Made by a program: the position numbers and the translations under genes. This document shows, piece after piece, positions 25,286 to 35,876 of a DNA stretch of 64,000 bases. The DNA comes from Symsagittifera roscoffensis (lineage: Eukaryota > Xenacoelomorpha > Acoela > Convolutidae): assembly GCF_963678635.1 (NCBI RefSeq), contig NC_087071.1, positions 8,479,842 to 8,543,841 on the forward strand. The letters run 5' to 3'. How positions within the stretch are numbered: the first letter of the stretch is position 1; each line of letters starts with the position of its first letter. Below the pieces are notes generated by a model, which saw nothing but the letters and a program-made list of their open reading frames with translations, had not been told where the DNA came from and did no database searches.

Positions 25286-26650
25286 ATGACAGCGGATGAG
25301 CCAGATAGTTTCAGGGCCCTAAAGAGTCTAACAAAAACAGCAAGAGACTGGAAATTGCACAAGAGACATCTCACTCATCAGGAGGGATCAGAGGCATCGA
25401 GGAAACTAACAGAAAGGAATCCTCTTCTCGCGGCAATACTTAGAAGTGATCTCAACCAAGGTTTACCGATAGTCAGAGACAAATAGGAGACGACAGTTGA
25501 GAGGCCGAAGACATGAAATCTTGAGTTCGATCTAATACATTATCCGTCAAAAGTGGTACTTTATCGGAAGGTTTTGGATAGGAAGTCGGGTTGCCAATCA
25601 TTCAAAACCTCTAATGTGAAAATCATGAAACTTGCTAGCAGCAAATATATAAAAAATAAGGCGAAATTGATTAGATAGAATTACATATCACTCAAATCGA
25701 TATTCAAATCAAAATGTTGTTCACGTTTAGGTTCAGAGACACCATCAGCAAGCACGCCGAGGAACTTTTCTTCACCAGTGCAGCTCAGCAACTCGAGCAC
25801 ACCACCTGTACACATTCTGCCAAGCCCAGACGAGTCAGACGAGTATCTTCATCGAACCAGGATTCAGATTTGGAGAACAGAGTGACTATTCGCATAGCTA
25901 TTACAGTAGAAGACAATGAAACTAAACGCATTTTTGAGAAACATATCTAATAACAAGCCTCCAACTCTAGCAGCCAGGTAAACAGCCTCGCCAAATCCTC
26001 GAGCAGCTCGCCAGAAAATGAAGTGCAGACGGGGCCAAAGGTAGAGCCCGAGCCACCCAATCAGAAGACCAACGATTGCCCAATAACTTCAGTGCCAACA
26101 AAAGTAGGGGTTAATTCAAGGACCAGCCGAAACCTAGTAAAAGGCTGCCCGATACCGTCTGTTCCAAAAGAAAAGAAGAGGATAACGTCAGTGGAAAAGG
26201 AAGCGGAAACATAAGCAAGCAACCAGCTCAAAGGTTACTTCAGTAGAGGCGGAACTGAAACTAGGAGAGAACACCGCAGCAACCCTAACTTCGGACAAAA
26301 ACGAGAATCCAACCAGCACTGGAATATCAAAACAAGGGAAAAACAAAAAAACAGACAGCAGGCAAAACGGAGCGAGGACGAAGGTATTGACTAACAGGTC
26401 TCAAACACATCCGCATGGTCTTTAGGAAGAAGTAAGCGACAGACCAATTTTTCGGCAGCAACCTAAACATTCCTTGAGAATTGAAGAAGAGAAATCAGGG
26501 AAGAAAAATTACAGACTATTTCAGTATCACTAAGAGATATTCCATCTTCATCAGGAAAAAGCCATCACCGTCGCCAAAGAGGGAACTGAATGGACCAGTG
26601 TTTACAATTTAAAAACCAGAATAAGTTCAGGGGGAGAAAAACTGACTAAA
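25286..26650 (+). pseudogene. Basic C-terminal tail region of the gypsy pol
   Basis: Frames here are rich in Lys, Arg, Ser and Glu. They include RNPLLAAILRSDLNQGLPIV (about 25411-25473) and a repeated CPITSVP / CPIPSVP pair (26080 and 26143). The composition resembles the long integrase tail at 34.2-35.4 kb, where such tails precede the polypurine tract. No enzymatic motif is visible. An independent accessory ORF is possible but unsupported. Confidence 0.5.
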
Positions 26651-26670
26651 CACTTGTATGAAAGTTTCCA

Positions 26671-26681
26671 AGAGGGGGAAG
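26671..26681 (+). other. Polypurine tract
   Basis: agagggggaag lies directly before the TG that opens the 3' LTR. This is the expected position and composition for the plus-strand primer of an LTR retrotransposon. The element at 29-36 kb has a similar G-run ending in GGGGGAA at the same place. Confidence 0.75.
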
Positions 26682-26974
26682 TGTGGTGGCAGTGATATGT
26701 CTTTCAATTACTTAAGCTCAAAAGGATGAATAAATCTTTAAATCTTTTTATAGTGATGATCGTTTGTTTTCTATGAAGACGACATCTGTCAATTGTGTTT
26801 ACTCGAACATTAGCTTGTTCCAACATCAGCTAAAGCTCACTCTTTGTTGACTAATGAAAAATTAGAGATGCTCCTTCATATCAATTGATTCTTCTCACTA
26901 CCTATTTACTTTGCTGTTAAATAAGCTTATGATTAGTTCAGTTTTCAGATCGAGAGGAGTTTTCACACAGTACA
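26682..26974 (+). repeat. 3' LTR of the 20-27 kb gypsy element
   Basis: It starts TGTGGTGGCAGTGA and ends CAGTACA. It aligns with 20382-20666 over the full length with many substitutions and small indels. It marks the element's right end. Confidence 0.8.
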
Positions 26975-29268
26975 AACAATCTGTCGTTTTTTTTCAAAAA
27001 AAAAACGGATCAACTATCTGGATTAAAGTCAATGACTAAGCTACGCGCCTTTTCGAACTTACCGGAGAAACACGTCTCGGGGTGAAACTGATCAAGTTTT
27101 TTGATTTCACCAAAACACAATTGTTGACCCACTTCGATGTTTTTTTCGTGATATGGTAAAGGTTTCATTTACGAAAGATTTCAATTGGTTGAAGTTTCTG
27201 GATGAAAAGTCAAATTTTATTTTCGTGACCGGGTGAATGCCTGCTCTCATATACTATCATTGCAAAACCAGCTGATCAAATACCTAGTTTGATTTTTTAA
27301 AATCGGGAGCCCGTTGCTGAAGTCTACGTTGCTTGAAAATTTTGATTCTGAGGACCCAAGTTTTATTACATTTTCATAATTACGATCAAAGCGATACGAA
27401 TCAAAACATACAAAATCAAACCCAAAACACGTGTTTCTCAAACAAGAACTAGAACACACTTGATATGTTTTTCCTAAATTGATCAGATGAAGGATGATCG
27501 GTTGATGTCAAAAACTTTATTTTGCTACTACAACGCAAATTTTTTGCTGGATCAGGTACCATCCATCAATCGGCTCAGATTCTTCAGCTTAAGTGTTGTC
27601 TGGATGATGAGACGATTTAGGGTTCTCTCAAGGGGCTTGGGATTTAAGGGTGTGGGCAATTTTTCACAAATTTCAAAATTTGTCGATCATTTATTGAATC
27701 AATTATTTTTGTTAAGTTTTGATGATGAAATAGCGTTTTGTCGGCGCGCGTTTCTCAACCAAAAATGTTTTTTTTTTAATTGACAGGTTTTGGTTAACCA
27801 AAAATAGACACCAAAAAGGCATCTTGGTTAGTCAAGTAATGAGTCCAGAGAAACTCCTAAATGTCACCCGGCCTTTGAGATCATCCGGCAGGTTGGGACG
27901 ATGTGAACACAAAGTTTTCCACTTTTCCCAGCAGAGAATAGCTGTGCGGGTTGATCGCAACGACGTAATCACAAGCAGTTAGAAGATTAACATAAATGAT
28001 GTCATCGGTAGTGAATGCTTGGTTGCTTCGAAAGTTCGGTTTGTCTTTGCACCAGAGCACAACTGAAAATCAGGGTAATTTGAATAACTATTCGCCCAAA
28101 TTCTTTTACTAATTTAGGGTCTTTTCTGTTATATAGCCCTAAGTTGACATTCTGGTTGTTTTGAAAAATTGAATCAATATGCTCAAATCTGATTGGTTGA
28201 AACTAATCACAGCGAAAGAAATCAAAAGTTTCGATTCAAAGTTACTAACGCGCTGTTCGAACAACCCCGGTGGAACAAGTTATTATCCTCTACTCCAAAC
28301 ACGTGTAAGGGAGGATGTTAACTTGGTTCTGAGTTCGAAATTTCCGCCAGTCAGAGCAGAGCGGCAATTTTTCCTTTTCCACCCACCAGCGAAATTTACT
28401 TGAAAATAAAAAATTTTGTTCAAATTGTCGGATTGTTACAAAAATTGGTATGCGGGTTAATTAGGTTTTGACAAACATACATATTGATCTTAATACTTAA
28501 TATTTTTAAATTTTTAGATCCCTCGTTACAACATAAAACTGATGCATATGTGAGGTGGCGGGAGGGGGGGGGCGTGGGGTTGGAGGAAAAAGAGCCCGCA
28601 ACGCTTAGCAAGTTTTCTTTAAATTGAACGCTGGGGTGGAGGATCTTAACTTGGTGTATTTAGGGGATCGACCCCACATTTCCTCCGCCCTCTAAATCGA
28701 TTGAATGGGGAAAAATTGTGGGGTATTCAAAAACAGATCCTTTGTTTACCGTATTAGTAAAAAAAATGAATGAAAACATTAATCGGCTTTTTTCCAGTCC
28801 CTCCCATGATTTTTCGAAATTTTGCATAATGAAAATTTATTTAAAATGACTTCTTATGTTGTAAACTGCATTGAAACGTGTCAGCGTGAACAGGTGAACA
28901 AATTTTTCCAACAATTCTTACGTGCAAAATGCCGTGTGAACAATTTTTGAACAGCTTTATTTTGAAATTTTGCGAGGGGGGTGAGAATTTGGAAATAAGC
29001 CCATTAGTCTATGTAATTACCTCCATCTAAGAAAAGTGAAAAAAAAAATCATTTATTTTCCGTATTAGTAGAAAAAACTGAATTAAAACCTTAATCTATG
29101 TAATTACCCAAAAAATGGAACTGATATTTTTTGCAATTAATTTTTGTTTAGCGACGTGCAAAATTCAAACAAGCTCGCTGAATTTACTAGTGATAGAGAA
29201 AATTGTTTATGTGGAATACTTCTTTTATCCTGTTAATAGCATAAAATATTTACCATCACTTATTATCC
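26975..29268. other. Intergenic DNA, no supported gene
   Basis: A short A/T hairpin (cgtttttttt facing aaaaaaaacg) is at 26985-27008. A G-rich patch with several G-runs is at 28557-28585. A weak repeat is visible: gtattagtaaaaaaaatgaa near 28750 and gtattagtagaaaaaactgaa near 29063. Open frames are short and unrecognised. It ends at an assembly gap. Confidence 0.5.
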
Positions 29269-29468
29269 NNNNNNNNNNNNNNNNNNNNNNNNNNNNNNNN
29301 NNNNNNNNNNNNNNNNNNNNNNNNNNNNNNNNNNNNNNNNNNNNNNNNNNNNNNNNNNNNNNNNNNNNNNNNNNNNNNNNNNNNNNNNNNNNNNNNNNNN
29401 NNNNNNNNNNNNNNNNNNNNNNNNNNNNNNNNNNNNNNNNNNNNNNNNNNNNNNNNNNNNNNNNNNNN
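29269..29468. other. Assembly gap (200 N)
   Basis: Exactly 200 N are present, which suggests a fixed-length placeholder rather than a measured distance. The gap falls inside or just upstream of the gag of the following gypsy element. Its missing 5' LTR and leader probably lie within or beyond it. Confidence 0.98.
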
Positions 29469-29494
29469 AAAGAAACGGTTTGTTCAAAAAAATC

Positions 29495-30345
29495 CACATG
29501 TTGAGATTTCGAAATTGAAATTTAAAGAGATGGCCAGATTAGCAAAGGAGTATCACCTATGAGCGTTATAAGTTTTTTAATAGATCGCAGGAAATGGGAG
29601 AATCGTTAGAGTCATTTCATGCCGCACTAACTGCTCAAGATCACTTTATTTCTAAAATGCGAAGCCCAGCATTGCAGGACACACTCACGTTTGAGACATT
29701 ACCTCCTGAAGAAGTGTTAAAACGTGCGATAAAATTCGAGCAGAGCAAACAATCGACACAGGCGTTTCAGAAATCCACACTGGGTACTGCACAAACAATA
29801 AGTCAACCAGGTTCTCAAATTAAAATCAAGCAGAAACCGATTCTGGCGGTGGGAAATAGGAATCAGAACAGTAGAAAACCCTTTCGCGAAAGGAATAGAC
29901 GGAAACAGCCGGAAAGAAAAGCGATATCGAATAAATATAACGCAGATGATCGGAAACAATGCAATAGGTGTGGCAAACCATTTGTAGATGGACATTTGAA
30001 AAATTGTGCGGCAATGGGAAAACAATGTAAGAACTGTAATAAACCAAACCACTTTGCTCGAATGTGTCGTTTGCAACAAGTCAGTGAAATAACCGAGAAT
30101 ACAGAGAGTTCGGAGGAAGAATGTAATTTGATTCAAACATTTGATTCGTGCGAAGAATTTGAGGTTATGGCAATTGAACAAAAAGACAATCAGATAGAGA
30201 TCATAAATCGAAACATCGAAGAGAAAGTAAGAGAGAACAGTGGCAGCAATGGAGTGAATAAACTCGAAACGAAAAAGATTGACATTCGGAAAGATTCAAC
30301 ATCGGGAAGGATGAAATCATTAAAAGCCCTAATCCGAATTGATAA
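29495..30345 (+). pseudogene. gag: gypsy gag with two zinc knuckles
   Basis: Capsid-like sequence starts at the gap edge (ISKLKFKEMARLAKEYH), shifts frame at about 29560 and continues YERYKFFNRSQEMGESLESF. It then runs open from 29594. Nucleocapsid motifs are C-x2-C-x7-H-x3-C (CNRCGKPFVDGHLKNC, residues 123-138 of the 29594 frame) and a canonical C-x2-C-x4-H-x4-C (CKNCNKPNHFARMC, residues 145-158). A basic region lies between capsid and knuckles, and an acidic stretch follows. It would form the particle and bind RNA. The N-terminus is lost in the gap. Confidence 0.9.
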
Positions 30346-30680
30346 TCAAATAATAAATATAACAGTGGACACCGGAAGCCCAATTTCATTTCTAAGTTGA
30401 ACAGTGGCGAAACAGATTTTAGACTCGTCAGGGAAAATACAGTTCACCCCGGTCGAAAAATTGAACTTGCCAGCACAATTCGTGGACAATAATAAAAAAC
30501 CAATAGCAATATTGGGTGCTGTGAAGGCAAAAATACGGTCCGCTGGCTGGGAAGTTCCGGATGCTACATTTCTGATAACTGAACGAAGGACACGGTGTAT
30601 CTTAGGTTTAGATTTACAAAATAAATTGGGTATAACCACTACGCAAAGACCCGCTCCGAAGAAAAAAATCCCGATTTGAC
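30346..30680 (+). pseudogene. gypsy aspartic protease
   Basis: The active site ITVDTGSPISFLS is intact at 30358-30397. A TGA immediately follows in the same frame, and the domain resumes (TVAKQILDSSGKIQFTP). The C-terminal hallmark ILGLDLQNKLGI (about 30601-30636) corresponds to the retropepsin I-L-G-x-D/R segment. A frame change just after an A7 run at about 30662-30668 separates it from the RT. It would process the polyprotein. Confidence 0.88.
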
Positions 30681-30683
30681 ATT

Positions 30684-31600
30684 ATGCTGTGCGAACAGTC
30701 GGGGCCGTGGAAAGAAAAATTCTATGATGATTTCAAACCCCTGTTTGACAGAAAAGGACGATCAATACATCATGTAGTAAGTACAACGTTCAAGTACCCT
30801 CTCTGCCCGATTCAGGAAAAGGGGAGGAGAATACCCATCCATGTGCAAGGAATAGTTGAGAAGGAAATAAAAAAATTACTACTAGAAGGCCATATTCAAA
30901 GGTTAGACAAGTGTACTAGTGATTCTTTCATAGCCCCTATTGTCATCACAGTGAAGAAAGATGACTCAATTAAATTGGCTCTGGATGCAAAGCCCATCAA
31001 TAGACAATTGTACAAAAACAAGTATCAGATGCCGAATGTGGAGGAGCTATTAGACGGTGTCAGTCAGATGGTAACTGCACAAGCAGCAGGTACCTTGTTT
31101 TTCACTGTGTTAGATTTGAAATATGCGTACAGTCAGTTAAAATTGACATCGCAAACTGCAAGACAGTGTAATTTCAACATCGTAGGGGGGAAAGCTACGG
31201 GTACTTATCGGTTTTTGACGGGATTCTACGGGTTGGCAGATATGCCAGCCGAATTTCAAAAAGCAATGGATCGAACGTTAAATAATTCTAAGAACACGTT
31301 TTGTTTCTTGGACGACATATTGATCGTCTCAAAGGGATTGGAGCTAGAACATGAAAAACTAATTACCGACGTTCGAATGAACTTAGATAAGTAATACTTA
31401 TCTCTGAAGCTGTCGAAATGTGAATTCTTTAAAACAGAAGTAAATTGGCATGGACACAAACTTTCAGAAAGTGGTGTTACCCCGAAAATTACGAAAACGG
31501 GAGCTATTCTTAAGTTAGAGCACCCCAAGTCGCTCAAACAACTTAGATCCTTTCTAGGTAGTATTAATCACCTTTCGAAAATTATACCAAATGCAGCTAT
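30684..31600 (+). pseudogene. gypsy reverse transcriptase
   Basis: Recognisable RT blocks in order are FDRKGRSIHHV and GRRIPIHVQGIVEKEIKKLL (fingers), SIKLALDAKPINR, FTVLDLKYAYSQL (first catalytic Asp), LTGFYGLADMPAEFQKAMD, and FCFLDDILIVSKG (catalytic DD box, residues about 208-211 of the 236-codon frame). A TAA at 31392 interrupts the same frame before KLSKCEFFKTEVNWHGH and LRSFLGSINHLSK, the thumb/connection. All catalytic Asp residues are present. It would copy the element's RNA. Confidence 0.95.
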
Positions 31601-31601
31601 T

Positions 31602-32170
31602 TTGACAGACAAGCTTAGAGCATTATTGCGTGAGGAAAATGAAAAGAAAAAACTGAAAAATATTAAAGTCCCAGTAAAAAAATTCGAATGGGGACCCGAA
31701 TACACTGAGGTATTCGGAGAAATCAAACAAGCAGTAGCAAACATTGCTAAACTGAATTATTATGACCCGATTAGGGATACTCGGGTCAAATGTGATGCAA
31801 GCCATAGTGGACTAGGGGCATCGTTAGAGCAACAAACAGAAAAGGATGAATGGATTCCAATTTCATTCGCATCGCGCTACCTGAATAATCAAGAAAAAAA
31901 GTATTCTACTAATGAGCTTGAGCTGTTAGCGGTAGTGTGGGCAGTTGATCGTTTCAAACATTACTTAATAGGAAAAAATTTGTAATAGTCACTGATCATA
32001 AGGCATTAACATCCGCCTTAGAAGGCAATCGGTCTAACAAAACATATCAATCAAGTTTAACGAGATGGGGGATAGATTATTGCCTTATCAATTGAAAATC
32101 GTCCATATTCCGGGAAAAGATATGGGGATATTTGATTATCTATCTAAAGAACCAACAGGAGAACCCAGAA
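31602..32170 (+). pseudogene. gypsy RNase H
   Basis: VKCDASHSGLGASLEQ carries the first catalytic Asp (residue 65 of the 31602 frame), and YSTNELELLAVVWAV carries the Glu (residue 105). After a one-base frame change in an A6 run at about 31975 the next Asp appears in VTDHKAL. A second frame change near a G5 run at 32066 leads to the C-terminal VHIPGKDMGIFDYLSKEP box. It is slightly damaged but recognisably complete. It would degrade the RNA template during cDNA synthesis. Confidence 0.93.
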
Positions 32171-33040
32171 ACTAAATTGGATGAAAAATTTGTGATCACT
32201 TCAATTAAGTGTTTTTATAGAGCACTCGACTGTTTGTACAGTCGGCTGAATGATACTGATGTAACAATTCAGAGTGAAAAAGTTCTAGAATATTCTCAAA
32301 AACAGAAAAGAGAAGACAAGTTGTCAAAGTCCAGGCGTGGTTGCCATAGCAACAAAACGGTCAAAAACCGAACAAAGCTCGACCGGAACGAGAACGGTTG
32401 CAATTCAGATTTTTGCCTACTAATAACTTGTTGAATCCAAACACTTTTGTCAATTTCACTAGAGCAATTCAGTCGGTCAATTTAATCCAAAATAGTAAAC
32501 AAGTCTCAGAAGAAATGGTGGACGGAAAAATGAAGAAAAAGACAGTGCGGATCGGAGACTGTAGGACACATGAGGAGAGCGATAAATTAACAGAAGAAGA
32601 AATAACCGAGACTACCTTTTATCGAACGTGTCGGATAAGGAGAGGAACACTAGATAGATCGGGGTCAGACAGTTTTGAAGAAGACAGCTGTGCTGCACGA
32701 TCAGTAATGTGGGATCAAGACGCAGAGGAAACGAAAAACTTACTATCCATTTGGGATCTGGTCAGCAAAGATCAAGAGATGTCGGGAAACATCAAAGAGC
32801 TGGAGGCGGTAACTCAGATGGTCACGAGTAGCCCAAGAGCAGGTACTCGTTCAGTTTCACCAATTAAATCTATCATAGAAGTGGATCTAACCGCGGAGGA
32901 CGACGATCAGAGTCAAGAGGTCAGCGAAATTCAACCATCGAAAAGCATCAACAAACGGCAAACTCAGTTGGAGAACTCACTGACAGACATGGGAGACGTC
33001 GGGAGTTTCAGTTTATCGAAACTGTTCGATAAAACGCTGT
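32171..33040 (+). pseudogene. Long RNase H-integrase linker with SUMO-interaction-like motif
   Basis: Roughly 280 codons separate the RNase H end from the integrase zinc module; many gypsy elements have well under 100. The first part (to about 32400) is frame-shifted. The frame from 32398 is open and hydrophilic, mixing acidic and basic runs and Ser clusters. IIEVDLTAEDDD (residues 159-170, about 32872-32907) fits the SUMO-interacting pattern: hydrophobic residues with a V/I-D-L-T core followed by acidic residues. That reading is inference from pattern alone. NLLSIWDLV at residues 114-122 is another hydrophobic island. No enzyme domain is visible. Confidence 0.65.
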
Positions 33041-34174
33041 TGGCTGAACTCATCTCTGAGGATGTGTGGATAGACAGATTACGACGCGTAATAGAGAGGA
33101 GGGATCGGGCAGGATTTGAGCTCATGGGCCCATACACGAATCCGCTGTGGAATCAACTCTCAGTAATCGATGACTGCATTCTGGTAGACAATAGTCTAGC
33201 AGTACCAATTCAACTGCATCAAGCAGTTATGAAACGCATTCATAGAGGACATCCGGGGCAAGAGGCAACGATTGACGTGTCTAATTATTTGTGGTGGCCC
33301 CACATGCACAAGGATATCGTGAACTTAGCGGAAGAATGTAGAGAATGTACACGCTATGGTAAGAAATTACCAAAAAATTCCTCACAACCACTGCCACTGC
33401 TATCGCAGCCGGGTCAAGAGAATCAGATTACGCAGGACCTTTAGAAGAATATAAAGGAAAGAAAATCTACTTGCTAACAGCGATTGATTGGTTTTCGAAG
33501 TTTCCTTCGGTGAAAGTAACCAAATCAACGGGGGAAAAATCCACTATAAAATTCCTACGGTCGTACATAGATACGCACGGAATCCCAGAATCCATGAAAA
33601 CCAATCAATTTTCCGGATTCAAAGGAAAGGCAATGAAAAAATTCGGTCTCGAAAATAACATAGAACAAAACTTCTGCCCGGTGGGCGACCATCGCGGGTG
33701 TGGTCTAGTTGAAAGAACACTTCAAACCATAAAAGGCGTTTGGGGGTGATGCTACTGAAAGAAAATGTAAAGTCGATTAAACTATGTCTCAGTACGATAA
33801 TTAGGGACATGCGGTGGATAAATCAGAAAACCATTCAGAAATCACCGTTTGAAGCACATTTCGGTAGACTACCAAAAACGGAGTTTAAAATTATACGAGA
33901 TGGATTTGTAGAATTCTCTGATCATTTAGATAAGCAGCATCTGGAGAGGTCGGCCTTAACTGCAAACCAACTCAAGAAGAGGATTGACCAATCTCGGGAT
34001 TCTCTGAAAATTGTCAAAAAAGGGCAGAAAAGCAGGGATGTCAGCCCTCTCTTCAAACAGGCGAGTATGTCGACACAGGAGAAAAACAGAGCAAGAACTC
34101 TCCGGAACCTGTTAGAGGCTAACGCAAACTGGAATGCAGAGCGGCGTAGATATGACGGACCCAACCTCCAATAA
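33041..34174 (+). pseudogene. gypsy integrase, second catalytic Asp replaced by Asn
   Basis: The zinc-binding module is present: IHRGHPG, then YLWWPHMHKDI, then CRECTRYGKK (about 33232-33360). The frame changes near 33415. The catalytic core reads LTAIDWFSKFPS (Asp), MKTNQFSGF (Asn where the second Asp belongs, 33603-33605) and CGLVERTLQ (Glu, 35 residues later), i.e. D, N(35)E. A frame change in a G5 run at about 33743 precedes SPFEAHFGRLPKTEFK, typical of gypsy integrases after the core. The Asp-to-Asn change (GAT to AAT) should abolish strand transfer even if the frames were intact. Confidence 0.92.
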
Positions 34175-34177
34175 TTA

Positions 34178-35451
34178 GTGGACAACACAAGTACAATCGA
34201 CCCACAGTTGCGAAAGGAACTTCTTTACTCATGGGAAAAGGGATTTGTCGAGGACAAACCAAAGGGGTCGGAGTGGAACAGTCACGACCTCAGCCGCAGA
34301 GACAAGACAAGAAGAAGTGGGGCGGCACTGACAAAACCGTTCAAAGGGAAAGTTGCGTTTGATTCACCGAAAACAGTGACAACAGCTGCAGGAGCAGTAT
34401 ACCGCAAAAGTGATCTGGTAAAGATGACGAGTTCACCTACGAAGATACCCAAGGACGGGACAAGCCAAAAGGAGAAGGCAAAGAGTCCATCAGAGGAGCC
34501 AAAGAGTAAGCACCAGAAGAAAAATGACGAGCTACTTGAGGACACGATATCGGAAGAGGAGGAATTGAACATATCGAGGGAACAGTTAAGGGACCTGTTT
34601 CAAGACAGCGCGACTGTGGTCACTTCGAGGGACACACCTGTTGGTGGGGGACTCAATTTAGCAATAAAGCGAGCAAAACCAAATCTCGGAGGTCCAAAGA
34701 CAGCGGGACCAAAAACACAAGCGCAGGTGGCGTTAAACTCGATAGGGGACTCGCAGGATAAAAGGGAACGAACACTTAAATCCAAAGGGAAAGTGGATAA
34801 AAAGACAGCTGCTGTAACAGCAGAAGAAGTCACTGATCCAGGACAAACAGAAACGGTGGACCAAACTGATCAACCGAGCAGTTCGAACCCCAAAGCTAGA
34901 CAGTCTAAAAAGCGCATAACAAGGGACACCTCACCTAGTTCAATCTTGAATGCGTTCCAAAAACAGGACATGGGAGACGAGAAATGGCAAAGCCTCGCCG
35001 ATCAAGTGTTGACTAGAAGTCTGCAGAGAGAACGGCGGACGAAATAATTAAATCGAGAACGGAAAATCAGACAGAAACGACAGGCGAACACGGATCTCCA
35101 TCAGGAATTTCGGACGACTCAGTCGTAGACGAACAAGGGAGTGCGAGCGTGAGACGTAGTAAGCGAACCACGAAAAACCAGGGGCCCAAAAGACTGGGTA
35201 GCCCAGTCAAACATTCGGTTAAGTACATTAGCGCGGACGAAGAAGCAGACATTAATGAAATGGCCCTAGAGCAGTATCGATACGGACTGGCGAATGTCAA
35301 GACGGACAAGAATAATCCGATGGAAACCCGATTGAAGCTTCTAGAACGCCATTTGTTTCGGAAAAAGTTTGGTTATGCCGCATTGGATACGACACAACCG
35401 TGGAGCACGCAGTGGAAAGTGCCCCTAGAAATTAAGAAACACTTAAAATAG
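34178..35451 (+). pseudogene. Integrase C-terminal domain and long basic tail
   Basis: After a TAA at 34172 the same frame continues: LRKELLYSWEKGFVEDKP, then FKGKVAFDSPKTVTTAAGAVYRKSDLVK, which resembles the chromatin- and DNA-contacting C-terminal domain of gypsy integrases. About 200 residues follow that are rich in Lys, Ser, Thr and acidic residues. After a frame change near 35035 the end of the polyprotein reads VRRSKRTTKNQGPKRLGSP and stops at 35451. No transmembrane segment or signal peptide is seen, so it is not an env. It may be a nuclear-targeting or targeting tail (inference). Confidence 0.75.
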
Positions 35452-35590
35452 AAAGAAGGTATTTGGAAAAACTTATAGTAAAAACTAAACACCTTCATCA
35501 TCGATGGGATCACAAAAACTGAGCTGAAAAACTCGTAGTATTGTTATTTATTTATAAAATTTTATATGTACTAGATAAAATTTTATTGGT

Positions 35591-35601
35591 CCCTGGGGGA
35601 A
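35591..35601 (+). other. Polypurine tract
   Basis: ccctgggggaa directly precedes TGTGGTACT, the proposed LTR start. Its position 140 bp after the end of pol and its similarity to the tract at 26671-26681 support it. Confidence 0.7.
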
Positions 35602-35876
35602 TGTGGTACTGCAGGATCCGCAGTACGTAACCTTGAGGACAGTTGCTAGCTACTGCATCTGCAGTAACCATATGTGCTAACTATATTTATTATGTTATTA
35701 TTATGTAAGAGTGGTCAAGGCCATTTGGTGTTACTAAAACTTTATAGATGAATTGGTCAGTGTTTCATATTTCAAGCTATTGAACAGTAACCAATCTCAG
35801 CTACTAAACTTTGTTAACAAGACAAGATCAAGAACAGTAAATTAACAGTATCTCTTCTTACTTTTATTCCACAACA
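35602..35876 (+). repeat. Probable 3' LTR of the 29-36 kb gypsy element
   Basis: It opens TGTGGTACTGCAG, the same first six bases as both LTRs at 20.4 and 26.7 kb. The end is set at ACAACA (35876) by analogy with an LTR of about 280 bp. No second copy is available to confirm it because the 5' end falls in the gap. Confidence 0.5.

Larger units (their letters stand above)
20382..26974 (+). mobile_element. Old, heavily mutated Ty3/gypsy retrotransposon with both LTRs
   Basis: A diverged LTR pair (20382-20666 and 26682-26974) brackets gag, protease, RT, RNase H, integrase and a long basic tail in Ty3/gypsy order. A primer-binding-like TGG site follows the 5' LTR and a G-rich polypurine tract precedes the 3' LTR. 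The coding region has dozens of stops, and LTR divergence is large by eye, so this is the oldest of the three gypsy-like elements. Flanking bases (gagca before, aacaa after) do not give a convincing target-site duplication. RT and integrase motifs resemble the 29-36 kb element. Confidence 0.85.
29469..35876 (+). mobile_element. Ty3/gypsy retrotransposon, nearly complete coding region, 5' end in gap
   Basis: Gag, protease, RT, RNase H and integrase follow in Ty3/gypsy order with long frames. About ten lesions separate them: three in-frame stops (TGA 30398, TAA 31392, TAA 34172) and frame changes near 29560, 30670, 31980, 32070, 33415, 33745 and 35035. Several frame changes fall in homopolymer runs, so some could be sequencing errors. 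A polypurine tract and 3' LTR start are present; the 5' LTR is not. Codon use and G+C are higher than in flanking DNA. This is the youngest of the three gypsy-like copies. Confidence 0.95.

Noticed and set aside
26985-27008. A/T hairpin as a transcription terminator
   Set aside because: It has only homopolymer arms of A and T with two flanking CG pairs, common by chance in this DNA, and no gene precedes it.
29115-29504. Open frames spanning the 200-N gap
   Set aside because: The frame continues only because N is not read as a stop. The flanking peptide is not gag-like on the left side.
34178-35451. Possible envelope gene of the gypsy element
   Set aside because: No signal peptide, transmembrane segment, Cys pattern or cleavage site. 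It is basic and continuous with the integrase C-terminal domain.
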